27,204 nucleotides of DNA from a virus. The translations under genes were made by a program, and so were the position numbers. The stretch covers positions 1-27,204 of IMG/VR virus record IMGVR_UViG_3300030450_003021. One strand, written 5' to 3'. Positions 12,390 to 18,900 of this stretch are shown piece after piece (position 1 is the first letter of the stretch; every line of letters begins with the position of its first letter). The notes beneath the pieces are model-generated. The model was given only the letters and a program-made list of their open reading frames with translations, did not search any database and had not been told where the DNA came from.

Positions 12390-12743
12390 ATGAAAAAAGA
12401 AACAACACAACAACCACAACCACAACCACAACAACCAACACAACAACAACCAACAAGACAACCAATGATAAAACAATTAGTTATTAATTGTCCTGATGGA
12501 GATAACAAAGTAAAACACAACTTAATAAATAAGATAAGGGAATTATTAAATATATATACTAAGTTATCAGTACAGAATATCGGCTTTAATTGTGGTATAG
12601 ATACAACAAATAATATGTGTTATAATATAGACATTATTAAATATAATGAGGATATTATGAAGTTATACGAAGAATTAAAAAAGATTAAAGACATAGAATT
12701 AATATATGAAACGCAACAAGTATTATATTTTAAATTAAAATAG
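12390..12743 (+). CDS. Hypothetical protein with Gln/Pro-rich N-terminus
   Basis: A 117-aa protein. Residues of about 5-24 are a Gln/Pro/Thr low-complexity stretch (QQPQPQPQQPTQQQP...), encoded by tandem CAACCA/CAACAA-like units at about 12405-12462. The rest is an ordered alpha/beta domain (IKQLVINCPDGDNKVKHNLINKIRELL ... NIGFNCGIDTTNNMCYNIDIIKYNED). The disordered arm may be a linker or binding segment. No known family recognised. It shares AT-rich leader and spacing with its neighbours. Confidence 0.58.
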   Translation: MKKETTQQPQPQPQQPTQQQPTRQPMIKQLVINCPDGDNKVKHNLINKIRELLNIYTKLSVQNIGFNCGIDTTNNMCYNIDIIKYNEDIMKLYEELKKIKDIELIYETQQVLYFKLK

Positions 12744-12767
12744 TATTAACAAATAAAATAAAACAAT

Positions 12768-13040
12768 ATGAGAACGAAATTAAAAGTAAGAAACATGCAA
12801 AGTAAAAACTATAATTTAGTACCTAATCAATTTGAAATATATCTAAATAATAAAAGATATTTTCAAAGCTATGATACTATTATATGTTATTATGATAATA
12901 AGGGTCTTGTCCTTGATACTTATGCGACTGAGTACAGCCGTACAACATCAAAGTATTTAACGCTATTTACTGGCATGTACACAAAGGAATTAAGGCAAAA
13001 AATAAAAGATAAAACAATTAGAGTTAAAAATTTAAATTAA
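12768..13040 (+). CDS. Conserved small phage protein ('YFQSYDTII ... SRTTSKY' type)
   Basis: A 90-aa protein with VPNQFEIYLNNKRYFQSYDTIICYY, YATEYSRTTSKYLTLFTG, and a final VKNLN. Small phage proteins with the same order (F-I-I/Y, xFQSYxTxIa, YSxTTSKYxxxFL) are widespread and of unknown function (I believe a DUF8033-like group, from memory). Length agrees with that group. It overlaps the next short gene by 1 nt. Confidence 0.65.
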   Translation: MRTKLKVRNMQSKNYNLVPNQFEIYLNNKRYFQSYDTIICYYDNKGLVLDTYATEYSRTTSKYLTLFTGMYTKELRQKIKDKTIRVKNLN

Positions 13041-13162
13041 TGAAAAAACAAAACAATAATAAAACATATTTAAAGTATTTATATGATAATAATTTAATAT
13101 CATACTATAATTATTTATTCAGATTAAAAGCAAATCAATTAAAAATAAATACTTATATATAA
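13040..13162 (+). CDS. Hypothetical 40-aa Tyr/Asn-rich protein
   Basis: The ATG overlaps the preceding TAA by 1 nt, and the frame runs 40 codons to TAA, ending 24 nt before the terminator. Sequence is Lys/Asn/Tyr-rich (MKKQNNNKTYLKYLYDNNLI ...). Overlapping start and exact fit before the terminator favour a real gene; short length keeps this tentative. Confidence 0.42.
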   Translation: MKKQNNNKTYLKYLYDNNLISYYNYLFRLKANQLKINTYI

Positions 13163-13186
13163 ATAAAAATCTAAATACTATTTTTT

Positions 13187-13217
13187 AAAGTCGGCTTATT
13201 AAGTCGGCTTTTTTTTT
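13187..13217 (+). terminator. Rho-independent terminator after the small-gene clusters
   Basis: AAGTCGGCTT (13188-13197), loop ATT, AAGTCGGCTT (13201-13210), then seven more T. As RNA the two copies pair over 10 bp using two G-U pairs, followed by the U-run. Confidence 0.85.
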
Positions 13218-13482
13218 GGTCTATATTGTAATAATTATATATATATATATATTATATAATAGATATGTATTAAATATATATTATATACTTGCAATTTATA
13301 AACATTATTCAACACTAATACAATCAATTTAAACCTATTTACAAGCTATTTAAGAGCTTAAAAAAAAATTCAAATGATTTTGTTCCTTATTTACGTCTAA
13401 ACGTCTTATTCTTAAAGTGGTCCAGTATTCACACTAGATTTTCCTATTTCAAATTATTATGCACTTTGTGTAATATATTACC

Positions 13483-13513
13483 CTTGTTTTTAAGAAACTT
13501 TTTACTATATTTG
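13483..13513 (+). promoter_or_regulatory. Near-consensus Bacteroidota promoter for packaging/tail genes
   Basis: CTTG at 13483-13486, 19 nt, TATATTTG at 13506-13513. The -7 box is a full match to TAnnTTTG and the -33 box has 3 of 4. The terS ATG is 27 nt downstream. The two TTATTATGCACT repeats flank this promoter. Confidence 0.7.
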
Positions 13514-13540
13514 TTTTAAATTTATTATGCACTAAAAATT

Positions 13541-13999
13541 ATGGATAAGAATGAAGATATAAAAGCTGTTATTTCCGAGGTTGGAGTTGATAATGTTCCA
13601 ACTAAATTTGAGGGTAAAGCTACTAAGTTAGAGGCTTACAAGCGGACTAGTGAGGTTGTGAGATTGATATTACAGGGAGTTAGATATACTGATATAATTG
13701 AGTATTGTGATAAGAATTGGGGAATACAAAAAAGGCAAGCTTCTGTATATTATAAAAGGGCTTTAGAGTATTTCAAGGAGCAATTTGATGAAGAGAAGAA
13801 GTTTGAGGTAGATAAGCACACTATGATGTTGTATGATTTATATACAAAGGGATATAGAAGTGGTGATTTGAATATATGTAGATTGTTATTGCAAGATATT
13901 GCAAAAATGAAAGGGATAAGTATAGATAGGGTTGATGTAACTAGTGGAGGAGAGGGTTTTATTTTTAATTACAATAAACCAGAGGGAGAAGATGTCTGA
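13541..13999 (+). CDS. terS: Terminase small subunit
   Basis: A 152-aa protein placed before the large terminase. Residues 35-68 (RTSEVVRLILQGVRYTDIIEYCDKNWGIQKRQASVYYKRA) read as a helix-turn-helix of the kind used by terminase small subunits to bind phage DNA, followed by a helical oligomerisation part (KHTMMLYDLYTKGYRSGDLNICRLLLQDIAKMKGI). The small subunit picks the packaging site and hands DNA to the large subunit. It opens the packaging/tail transcript behind a near-consensus promoter and overlaps the next gene by 8 nt. Confidence 0.78.
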   Translation: MDKNEDIKAVISEVGVDNVPTKFEGKATKLEAYKRTSEVVRLILQGVRYTDIIEYCDKNWGIQKRQASVYYKRALEYFKEQFDEEKKFEVDKHTMMLYDLYTKGYRSGDLNICRLLLQDIAKMKGISIDRVDVTSGGEGFIFNYNKPEGEDV

Positions 14000-14156
14000 A
14001 TATAGTTATCCCCATTCAATAGTTTTGTCAGGTTGTTTTGACAAGCAAAACAATTTTTGTTACTTTCAAACAAATAAAAGATTATCTGAAAAACAACAGA
14101 ATGTGCAAGTTAATAGAATAAAAATTAATAATCAAGAAACTTTTAGAATAATTTAA
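13992..14156 (+). CDS. Hypothetical 54-aa protein between terS and terL
   Basis: I use the ATG at 13992 (MSEYSYPHSIVLSGCFDKQN...), 8 nt inside terS; upstream codons in this frame would overlap terS further with no support. The short protein has a strand-rich start and a polar C-terminal half (QTNKRLSEKQQNVQVNRIKINNQETF). No family recognised. Overlap with terS suggests translational coupling. Confidence 0.48.
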   Translation: MSEYSYPHSIVLSGCFDKQNNFCYFQTNKRLSEKQQNVQVNRIKINNQETFRII

Positions 14157-14167
14157 AAAATAAAGAA

Positions 14168-14548
14168 ATGTTTAAAAAATTAAAATATAAGATTGTACAT
14201 AGATATGCTATGGGTGAAGAAAGGGATAGGGGTAATCGTGACGCTGAGATTAAAGTCTATGGCCTTATGAATGCTCTTACCACTAAATATATGCCTCTTG
14301 GAGTTATGAGTCTTCATCAGGTTCATGCGTTTATGGCTATAATAGTTGACAAGCCTGGACAACCAGATTTGCACCCTGACTACTCTAAGGTAATGAAAAT
14401 GGTTGACCCCCATAGTAGAGAGAATGATTTGAGTGATGGTGTTGTTGTTGGGGCATCTACAACTGTAACTAAAACTCACTTTGTATCATTTTTGGAAAAG
14501 TATGACCCAAATAATCAAAATTTAATTATATTAAAAGAAGTAAAATAA
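14168..14548 (+). CDS. Hypothetical protein in the packaging module
   Basis: A 126-aa protein with a basic N-terminus (MFKKLKYKIVHRYAMGEERDRGNRD), a central helix (KVYGLMNALTTKYMPLGVMSLHQVHAFMAII) and a C-terminal segment DLSDGVVVGASTTVTKTHFVSFLEKYDPN. No known motif. Better codon balance and higher Gly/Val content than the small-gene clusters place it with the late genes. Position between terS and terL may mean a packaging accessory, but no nuclease or HNH motif is visible. Confidence 0.6.
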   Translation: MFKKLKYKIVHRYAMGEERDRGNRDAEIKVYGLMNALTTKYMPLGVMSLHQVHAFMAIIVDKPGQPDLHPDYSKVMKMVDPHSRENDLSDGVVVGASTTVTKTHFVSFLEKYDPNNQNLIILKEVK

Positions 14549-14553
14549 AAACT

Positions 14554-14745
14554 ATGGAAATGTTCGGTAAAAATGTCTTTAATAAAGATGCAGGATTTAT
14601 AGCAAACGCATTTGGTGTTGTTGCTATGATATGGTTATTGCCAATAATTATACTCTTTTTATTGTTAGACCTTGTGTTTAATCAAATACCAAGAGAGTTT
14701 ATGAGGTATATAAAAAAGAAAAAGAAAAAGAAAAAGAAAAAGTGA
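14554..14745 (+). CDS. Small membrane protein with poly-lysine tail
   Basis: A 63-aa protein with one hydrophobic segment at about residues 17-42 (ANAFGVVAMIWLLPIIILFL...) and a C-terminus of ten lysines encoded by tandem AAAAAG hexamers (about 14711-14742). Its last codon and stop overlap the GTG start of terL (GTGA). A membrane protein in front of terL is unusual; function unknown. Tail length may vary between relatives because the coding DNA is a hexamer repeat. Confidence 0.6.
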   Translation: MEMFGKNVFNKDAGFIANAFGVVAMIWLLPIIILFLLLDLVFNQIPREFMRYIKKKKKKKKKK

Positions 14746-16064
14746 ATATAAACTTTACCCCAACAAAGAAACAAGATAAAGCTTGGGAGTATTTGCATGA
14801 TAATGAAACCTCGGAGATATTGTTTGGTGGTTCTGCTGGAGGAGGTAAATCTTATTTTGGTGCTGCCTGGTTATTGTATTCTTGTTTAAGATACCCAGAG
14901 ACAAGATGGTTGATGGGGCGTGCTGTTTTAAAAACATTGAAAGAGACCACCTTAAATTCATTTTTTTCAGTCTGCTCCGACTGGGGTATTAAAAAGGGGG
15001 AGCAGTATAAATTTAATGCACAGTCTAATGTGATTGAATTTCTTAATGGCAGCCAAATACTTTTAAAAGACCTTTATCAATATCCAGCTGACCCTAATTT
15101 TGATAGCTTGGGTTCTTTAGAGATTACAGGAGCTTTTATTGATGAAGCAAATCAGATTACCGAAAAAGCAAAGAATGTTGTAAACTCTAGGATAAGACAC
15201 AAATTAGATAAATATAAACTTAAACCCAAAATGCTTATGAGTTGTAATCCAGCAAAAAACTGGGTTTATGATTATTATAAACAATGGAGAGATAATGTTT
15301 TACCAACTCACCAGAAATTTATTCAGGCAAAACTACAGGACAATCCGCACATCTCTGAATACTATGAAGACCAGCTTAGGAAGCTTGACCCAGCGTCAAG
15401 AGAAAGGCTTTTGCATGGGAACTGGGAATATGACGAGGGTAAAGACAAATTATTTGATTATGAAGCGTTACTAAATGTTTTTAAGAATAGTGATGTTAAA
15501 ACTGATGATAAATCAGCCCAATACCTAACCTGTGATGTTGCTTTAATGGGTAGTGATAAAATGGTTATAACAAGGTGGAAAGGAATGGTTGTTGAAGAAA
15601 TTATAACACAAGACAAAAGTTCTGCTCAAAACATAGAGGCTTTAATTAAATCTATTGCCGATAAATATGGAATTGATAGAAGAAATATAATTATTGATTC
15701 TGATGGGGTTGGACAATATCTATCTCACTACATGAAAGGTGTTACTCCCTTTATGAATAATAGCAAGGCTTTAAAAAAGGAAAATTATAAAAATTTAAAG
15801 ACTCAATGCTACTATAAGCTAGCTGAACAGATAAATGTGGGTAATGTTTGGATAAAATGTAAAGATATTGATATAAGAAATAAAATTATTGAAGAATTAG
15901 ATGTTGTTAGAAGAAAAAATATGGATATGGATGGAAAGTTGTGTATTTTATCTAAAAAAGAGATAAAACAATCTATTGGTAGGTCTCCAGATTATGGTGA
16001 TTCTTTGATGATGAGAATGTATTATTTACTTGGTAGAGGCAATAGAGTTTTAGCTTGGGGTTAA
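14742..16064 (+). CDS. terL: Terminase large subunit (ATPase and nuclease)
   Basis: A 440-aa packaging motor. ATPase part: adenine-type Q residue near the N-terminus (TPTKKQ), Walker A GGSAGGGKS at residues 29-37, Walker B with AFIDEAN at 131-137 (D134, E135), and the coupling motif MSCNPAKN at 166-173. Nuclease part: D265 in LTCDVA, D319/D321 in IIIDSDG, and D417/D420 in SPDYGD, the RNase H-like metal-ligand pattern. It drives DNA into the prohead and cuts the concatemer. The start is GTG, overlapping the upstream stop by 4 nt. The type resembles terminase_3/6-like proteins of Bacteroidota phages. Confidence 0.93.
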   Translation: MNINFTPTKKQDKAWEYLHDNETSEILFGGSAGGGKSYFGAAWLLYSCLRYPETRWLMGRAVLKTLKETTLNSFFSVCSDWGIKKGEQYKFNAQSNVIEFLNGSQILLKDLYQYPADPNFDSLGSLEITGAFIDEANQITEKAKNVVNSRIRHKLDKYKLKPKMLMSCNPAKNWVYDYYKQWRDNVLPTHQKFIQAKLQDNPHISEYYEDQLRKLDPASRERLLHGNWEYDEGKDKLFDYEALLNVFKNSDVKTDDKSAQYLTCDVALMGSDKMVITRWKGMVVEEIITQDKSSAQNIEALIKSIADKYGIDRRNIIIDSDGVGQYLSHYMKGVTPFMNNSKALKKENYKNLKTQCYYKLAEQINVGNVWIKCKDIDIRNKIIEELDVVRRKNMDMDGKLCILSKKEIKQSIGRSPDYGDSLMMRMYYLLGRGNRVLAWG

Positions 16065-16118
16065 TTATGTTCCAAACATGGGTTGAAAAAATGTAATAAA
16101 TTACCTATAATTGCAGTT

Positions 16119-16511
16119 ATGGATGAAAATGTTAAAATAATGTGTGTAAATGATAAGCATGAGCTTATTATTGTTTACTTTTTAGAGCAAATACAGCAGT
16201 ATGTTGACGAAATAACAGAACATGATGAGGATTTTGAGGTTTTTTTGAATGTTTTGATTGAATTAATAGCTAAAAGTAATGAAAATGTTATTTTTTCTTT
16301 TTTAGGAGCTGAATATACTGAAAAATGGCTTTCAGAGCTTCCAATGACTGTTTATTTTGCTGTTGTTGGGTATATGCACTTAATTGATGTTAGTTTGATG
16401 GATTTAATTGACACAACAGAAAAACTTAATAATTTAGTGAATGAAACACTAGATGAGCTTCAAAATGTAGAAGATTTTGGAGATTCTTATTATAAAATAA
16501 ACTTAAATTAA
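16119..16511 (+). CDS. Hypothetical acidic helical protein after terL
   Basis: I chose the ATG at 16119 (130 aa); a TTG at 16083 would add 12 residues. The product is acidic, mainly helical (YFLEQIQQYVDEITEHDEDFEVFLNVLIELIAKS ... VSLMDLIDTTEKLNNLVNETLDELQNV). No domain recognised. Its stop overlaps the next start by 1 nt, coupling it to the tail-assembly chaperone gene. Position between terL and tail genes suggests a morphogenesis role. The start remains uncertain because there is no Shine-Dalgarno guide. Confidence 0.6.
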   Translation: MDENVKIMCVNDKHELIIVYFLEQIQQYVDEITEHDEDFEVFLNVLIELIAKSNENVIFSFLGAEYTEKWLSELPMTVYFAVVGYMHLIDVSLMDLIDTTEKLNNLVNETLDELQNVEDFGDSYYKINLN

Positions 16512-17197
16512 TGAAAACATTAAAATTAAACGAAAAAGATATTAAAATACCTGAAAATTGGGCTGAAGTGCCATTTTCAAAGTTTTTAGAGTTTAATAAT
16601 CTCTCAAAAACATTTAAAACCAAGGAAGAGATGGAGGAGGAGTATAAAGATGATAAAGAGACGAAAGAATACAAAATTACCCTTGATAATTTAAAAGCAA
16701 ACACAAAAGTTGCTTCTTTTTGGACAGGATTAACAGAAGACGAGATTTCTATGTGTGATATAGATTCTATTAACGAGTTGATGGAGGATTTGAATTTTAT
16801 GACACAAACATATACTCCCATTAATATAAATAGCTTTAAATTTAAAGGTGAGGAGTATTTTGTTCCTGAAACTGGAATGAGAAAAAGTACATTTGGGGAT
16901 TACATTGAAGCAGAGCAAGTTGAAATAAACAATAAAGAGCTTGAAGACGGTAAATTAGAATCATTACCAATGCAAACAGCTATTTTATGTAAAAAGAAAG
17001 AGGAATTAGGAACAAATCTCTCTGAAGATACTGTGATGGAGAGGGTGGATATTTTTAAAGAATTAGATATGGCTACAATTTGGGATGTTGGTTTTTTTTT
17101 GACCAAACACGAACAAAGATTGTTGAGCAGTACCCTAATGTATTTAAAGCAGGAAAAACAACAACAGCTAAAAAAGTTGCCTCCCAAAAAACAATAG
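16511..17197 (+). CDS. Tail assembly chaperone, upstream frame (G-like)
   Basis: A 228-aa soluble, Lys/Glu-rich helical protein (NWAEVPFSKFLEFNNLSKTF ... DDKETKEYKITLDNLKANTKVASFWTGLTEDEI) in the position of lambda-like gene G. In tailed phages this protein binds the tape-measure protein, and a small fraction of ribosomes slip back at its end to make a longer G-T fusion. Here codons GGT TTT TTT TTG at 17090-17101 hold the slippery heptamer T TTT TTT, and the -1 frame beyond it is open for 97 codons. The zero-frame ending (KHEQRLLSSTLMYLKQEKQQQLKKLPPKKQ) also looks protein-like, so it is a real alternate C-terminus. Confidence 0.75.
   Translation: MKTLKLNEKDIKIPENWAEVPFSKFLEFNNLSKTFKTKEEMEEEYKDDKETKEYKITLDNLKANTKVASFWTGLTEDEISMCDIDSINELMEDLNFMTQTYTPININSFKFKGEEYFVPETGMRKSTFGDYIEAEQVEINNKELEDGKLESLPMQTAILCKKKEELGTNLSEDTVMERVDIFKELDMATIWDVGFFLTKHEQRLLSSTLMYLKQEKQQQLKKLPPKKQ
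17092..17098 (+). promoter_or_regulatory. Programmed -1 frameshift slippery site (T TTT TTT)
   Basis: The zero frame reads GGT TTT TTT TTG; a -1 slip on the heptamer makes the next codons TTT GAC CAA. The nine-T run is 17092-17100. The site lies at the junction of two overlapping frames in the tail-chaperone position. Confidence 0.7.
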
Positions 17198-17388
17198 CTG
17201 GGTATGGCTGGTTAAATAGTGTTTACCCATTAGCTGAAAAAGGTGTTTTTAATTTACCAAACGAAACACCTATAGAGAGTGTTTTAAAGGGAGGGCTTTA
17301 TGAGGTTTTAACATATTTAAGTTGGCAACAGGCTTGTGTTGATTACGAGGAAATGTTAATTGATTTACAGAAGAATAAAAACAAATAA
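17098..17388 (+). CDS. Tail assembly chaperone, frameshift extension (T-like)
   Basis: The -1 frame after the slip gives 96 residues (FDQTRTKIVEQYPNVFKAG ... TIAGYGWLNSVYPLAEKGVFNLPNETPIESVLKGGLYEVLTYLSWQQACVDYEEML). The 'GWxxxVYxLAe ... lxexLxYLxxxxxxxxYE' layout is what I expect from T-like chaperone domains in Bacteroidota phages. It has no ATG near its start; a TTG at 17080 exists but is unlikely to be used. Joined to the first 196 codons it gives a fusion of 292 aa. Reading both frames across 17098-17197 is dual coding. Confidence 0.7.
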   Translation, partial: FDQTRTKIVEQYPNVFKAGKTTTAKKVASQKTIAGYGWLNSVYPLAEKGVFNLPNETPIESVLKGGLYEVLTYLSWQQACVDYEEMLIDLQKNKNK

Positions 17389-17393
17389 ACAAA

Positions 17394-17678
17394 ATGAAAA
17401 AAATAACATGTGCTTTTTGTGATAAAGAGCTTAAAGGGTGTCCTTGTAAGTGGGGAAAAACATCTGACATTTATTATGATGACGGAAAAAGAAAATATAA
17501 AGTTACTTGTGATAAAAAATGTTTAAGAGCATACGAAAGTAAAAAAAACCATAATGTACCAACATGTGCTTATTGTGGATTACCATTTAAAGAGCCTGCT
17601 TATTTTAAAGGCATGGATGGTAAAGATGTACATTTTAAGTGTCAAAGAGCTTATGATAAAGAATTATTAAAAAAATAA
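17394..17678 (+). CDS. Small zinc-ribbon-like Cys-rich protein
   Basis: A 94-aa basic protein with two probable zinc sites: C6-x2-C9, C16/C18, C39 and C43 in the first half; and C58-x2-C61 with H80 and C83 in the second. The spacing (CAFCDKEL ... CDKKCLRAYES; CAYCGLPFKEPAYFKG ... HFKCQRAYDKE) resembles tandem treble-clef/FCS-type zinc fingers. It starts 5 nt after the chaperone extension. Metal-binding by sequence is likely, partner unknown; a nucleic acid or protein-binding role in tail or head assembly is possible. Confidence 0.68.
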   Translation: MKKITCAFCDKELKGCPCKWGKTSDIYYDDGKRKYKVTCDKKCLRAYESKKNHNVPTCAYCGLPFKEPAYFKGMDGKDVHFKCQRAYDKELLKK

Positions 17679-17681
17679 AAA

Positions 17682-18374
17682 ATGGCTTACAGTACAACAT
17701 ATAATTTAACAAGTTTAATGACAGACTTCAAAACTTGTGCTACAGCAGCAGGTTTTGCTACTATTAAATTTGGTAAACCAGAAGCTATAAATTTTGACCA
17801 CAACATTAGTTATGATTTGTTAAACATAAATTACCCAACAACATATATAGCTGAGGGGGTAAAAGAGGTTTACACATTTGAGCTTATTGTGGCTAGACCA
17901 GCTTCTTTAGGTTCAACACAGGGTGTTCAACTTTTTGATGATGATGTGGTTTCTATTTTTTCTGAACTTGAACTTAAAGTTTGGAATATGTTATCATGTC
18001 TTGCACTTGGGATAAGTGGTGGTGGTGGGTGTAAAGCTCATATACCTAAGCATAAGATACAAATGATTAGGGATAAAGGGGCTTTTAATGACAATCTTGT
18101 TATTATTAAAGTTAAATTTGATGCTATAGCAAATATAGCTGTAACTGTTGACCCTTGTGGAGGTAGTAGTGGTAATGGTGGGTGTGACGAGCCTTGTCAA
18201 GATTATTTTGGTTCTTGTGGTTGTACAGACCCAGCAGCAGTTAATTATGACGAAACAGCTGGTGTTGATGATGGAACATGTTGTTATGACACTAGTATTG
18301 AGCCATGTATTGATGAGGAAGATGGAACATTCCCTCCAACATTCCCAGAGGGAGAAACTGAAAATCCAGGTTAA
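17682..18374 (+). CDS. Tail-module protein with C-terminal Cys/GCTDP motif
   Basis: A 230-aa protein in two parts. Residues 1-155 form a mixed alpha/beta domain without obvious motifs (FKTCATAAGFATIKFGKPEA ... VYTFELIVARPASLG ... LVIIKVKFDAIANIAV), with spacing like small tail-terminator/tail-completion proteins. Residues 157-209 form a Cys-rich arm: CGGSSGNGGC, C, CGCTDPAAVNY, then A and DDGTCC and C. The order GCTDPxAxNYxxxAxxDDGxC is a motif I know from many secreted Bacteroidota surface proteins. It is followed by an acidic, Pro-rich end. A tail role is inferred from neighbours. Confidence 0.6.
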   Translation: MAYSTTYNLTSLMTDFKTCATAAGFATIKFGKPEAINFDHNISYDLLNINYPTTYIAEGVKEVYTFELIVARPASLGSTQGVQLFDDDVVSIFSELELKVWNMLSCLALGISGGGGCKAHIPKHKIQMIRDKGAFNDNLVIIKVKFDAIANIAVTVDPCGGSSGNGGCDEPCQDYFGSCGCTDPAAVNYDETAGVDDGTCCYDTSIEPCIDEEDGTFPPTFPEGETENPG

Positions 18375-18376
18375 TT

Positions 18377-18898
18377 ATGGTATTACAAGATTTTATTAAT
18401 GAGTTTAACAAATATCAAGATGAAATTCTTGGTGAATTTAGAAAGGGTCTTAAAAAGAAAAGGGGTTCTTATGATTTTAGTCACAATGCTAGTGGTCAAA
18501 CATCAAGGAATTTAGAAATGACTAATGGTACAATAACAAAAGATTCATTGGTTTGGGATATTAATAGTGATGGAGGTTTTTTCTTGCAGACAGGTGGAAT
18601 ACCTAAAATTAACTTTGGTAGTGAAAGTAAAAAACCAAACGCTTATATTGCAGCTATAGAAAAGTGGCTTGGCGATAAATATAAAATTTACGGACAGGCG
18701 GCTAAAAGAAAAGCATTTGCAATAGCTATGGCTGCTCATGAAAGAGCTGATGTTGTTAAGCATCCAGGGTGGGTTGATGATATAAGAAAAGAGGTGGTTA
18801 ATAAATCAAATTATTACATTTCAAGAGCTTGTAAATCAACAATGGATATTAGTTTAAGCAAGTTACCAAAAGAAGTAACAACTATTAAAAATATATAA
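18377..18898 (+). CDS. Tail completion / neck-like protein (HK97 gp10-like size)
   Basis: A 173-aa basic protein of mixed structure: helix FINEFNKYQDEILGEFRKGLKKK, then DFSHNASGQTSRNLEMTNGTITKDSLVWDINSDGGFFLQTGGIP, then helices (NAYIAAIEKWLGDKYKIYG, RKAFAIAMAAHERADVVKHPGWVDDIRKEVV). The plan (small basic protein with internal beta part and a 'AxxIxxWl' helix) resembles HK97 gp10-like and related tail-completion proteins, which seal the tail end and join it to the head. Not a firm match. Confidence 0.55.
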   Translation: MVLQDFINEFNKYQDEILGEFRKGLKKKRGSYDFSHNASGQTSRNLEMTNGTITKDSLVWDINSDGGFFLQTGGIPKINFGSESKKPNAYIAAIEKWLGDKYKIYGQAAKRKAFAIAMAAHERADVVKHPGWVDDIRKEVVNKSNYYISRACKSTMDISLSKLPKEVTTIKNI

Positions 18899-18900
18899 TT

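Larger units (their letters stand above)
13163..13540. other. Gene-free AT-rich gap before the packaging genes
   Basis: Contains the terminator at 13187-13217, an AT-palindrome-rich stretch (about 13230-13290, TA runs), a short tandem ACGTC-TAA-ACGTC (at about 13392), TTATTATGCACT twice (13454-13465 and 13522-13533) and a promoter (13483-13513). No coding-quality frame on either strand. A gap in front of terS is a common place for packaging or replication sites, but none is identified. Confidence 0.55.

Noticed and set aside
16426-16821. 131-codon minus-strand frame
   Set aside because: Lies across two coupled + strand genes with supported proteins; no promoter or domain.
18148-18399. Val/Leu-rich + frame across the end of the GCTDP protein gene
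   Set aside because: Low-complexity shadow of the Gly/Asp/Cys-rich coding sequence, overlapping two real genes.
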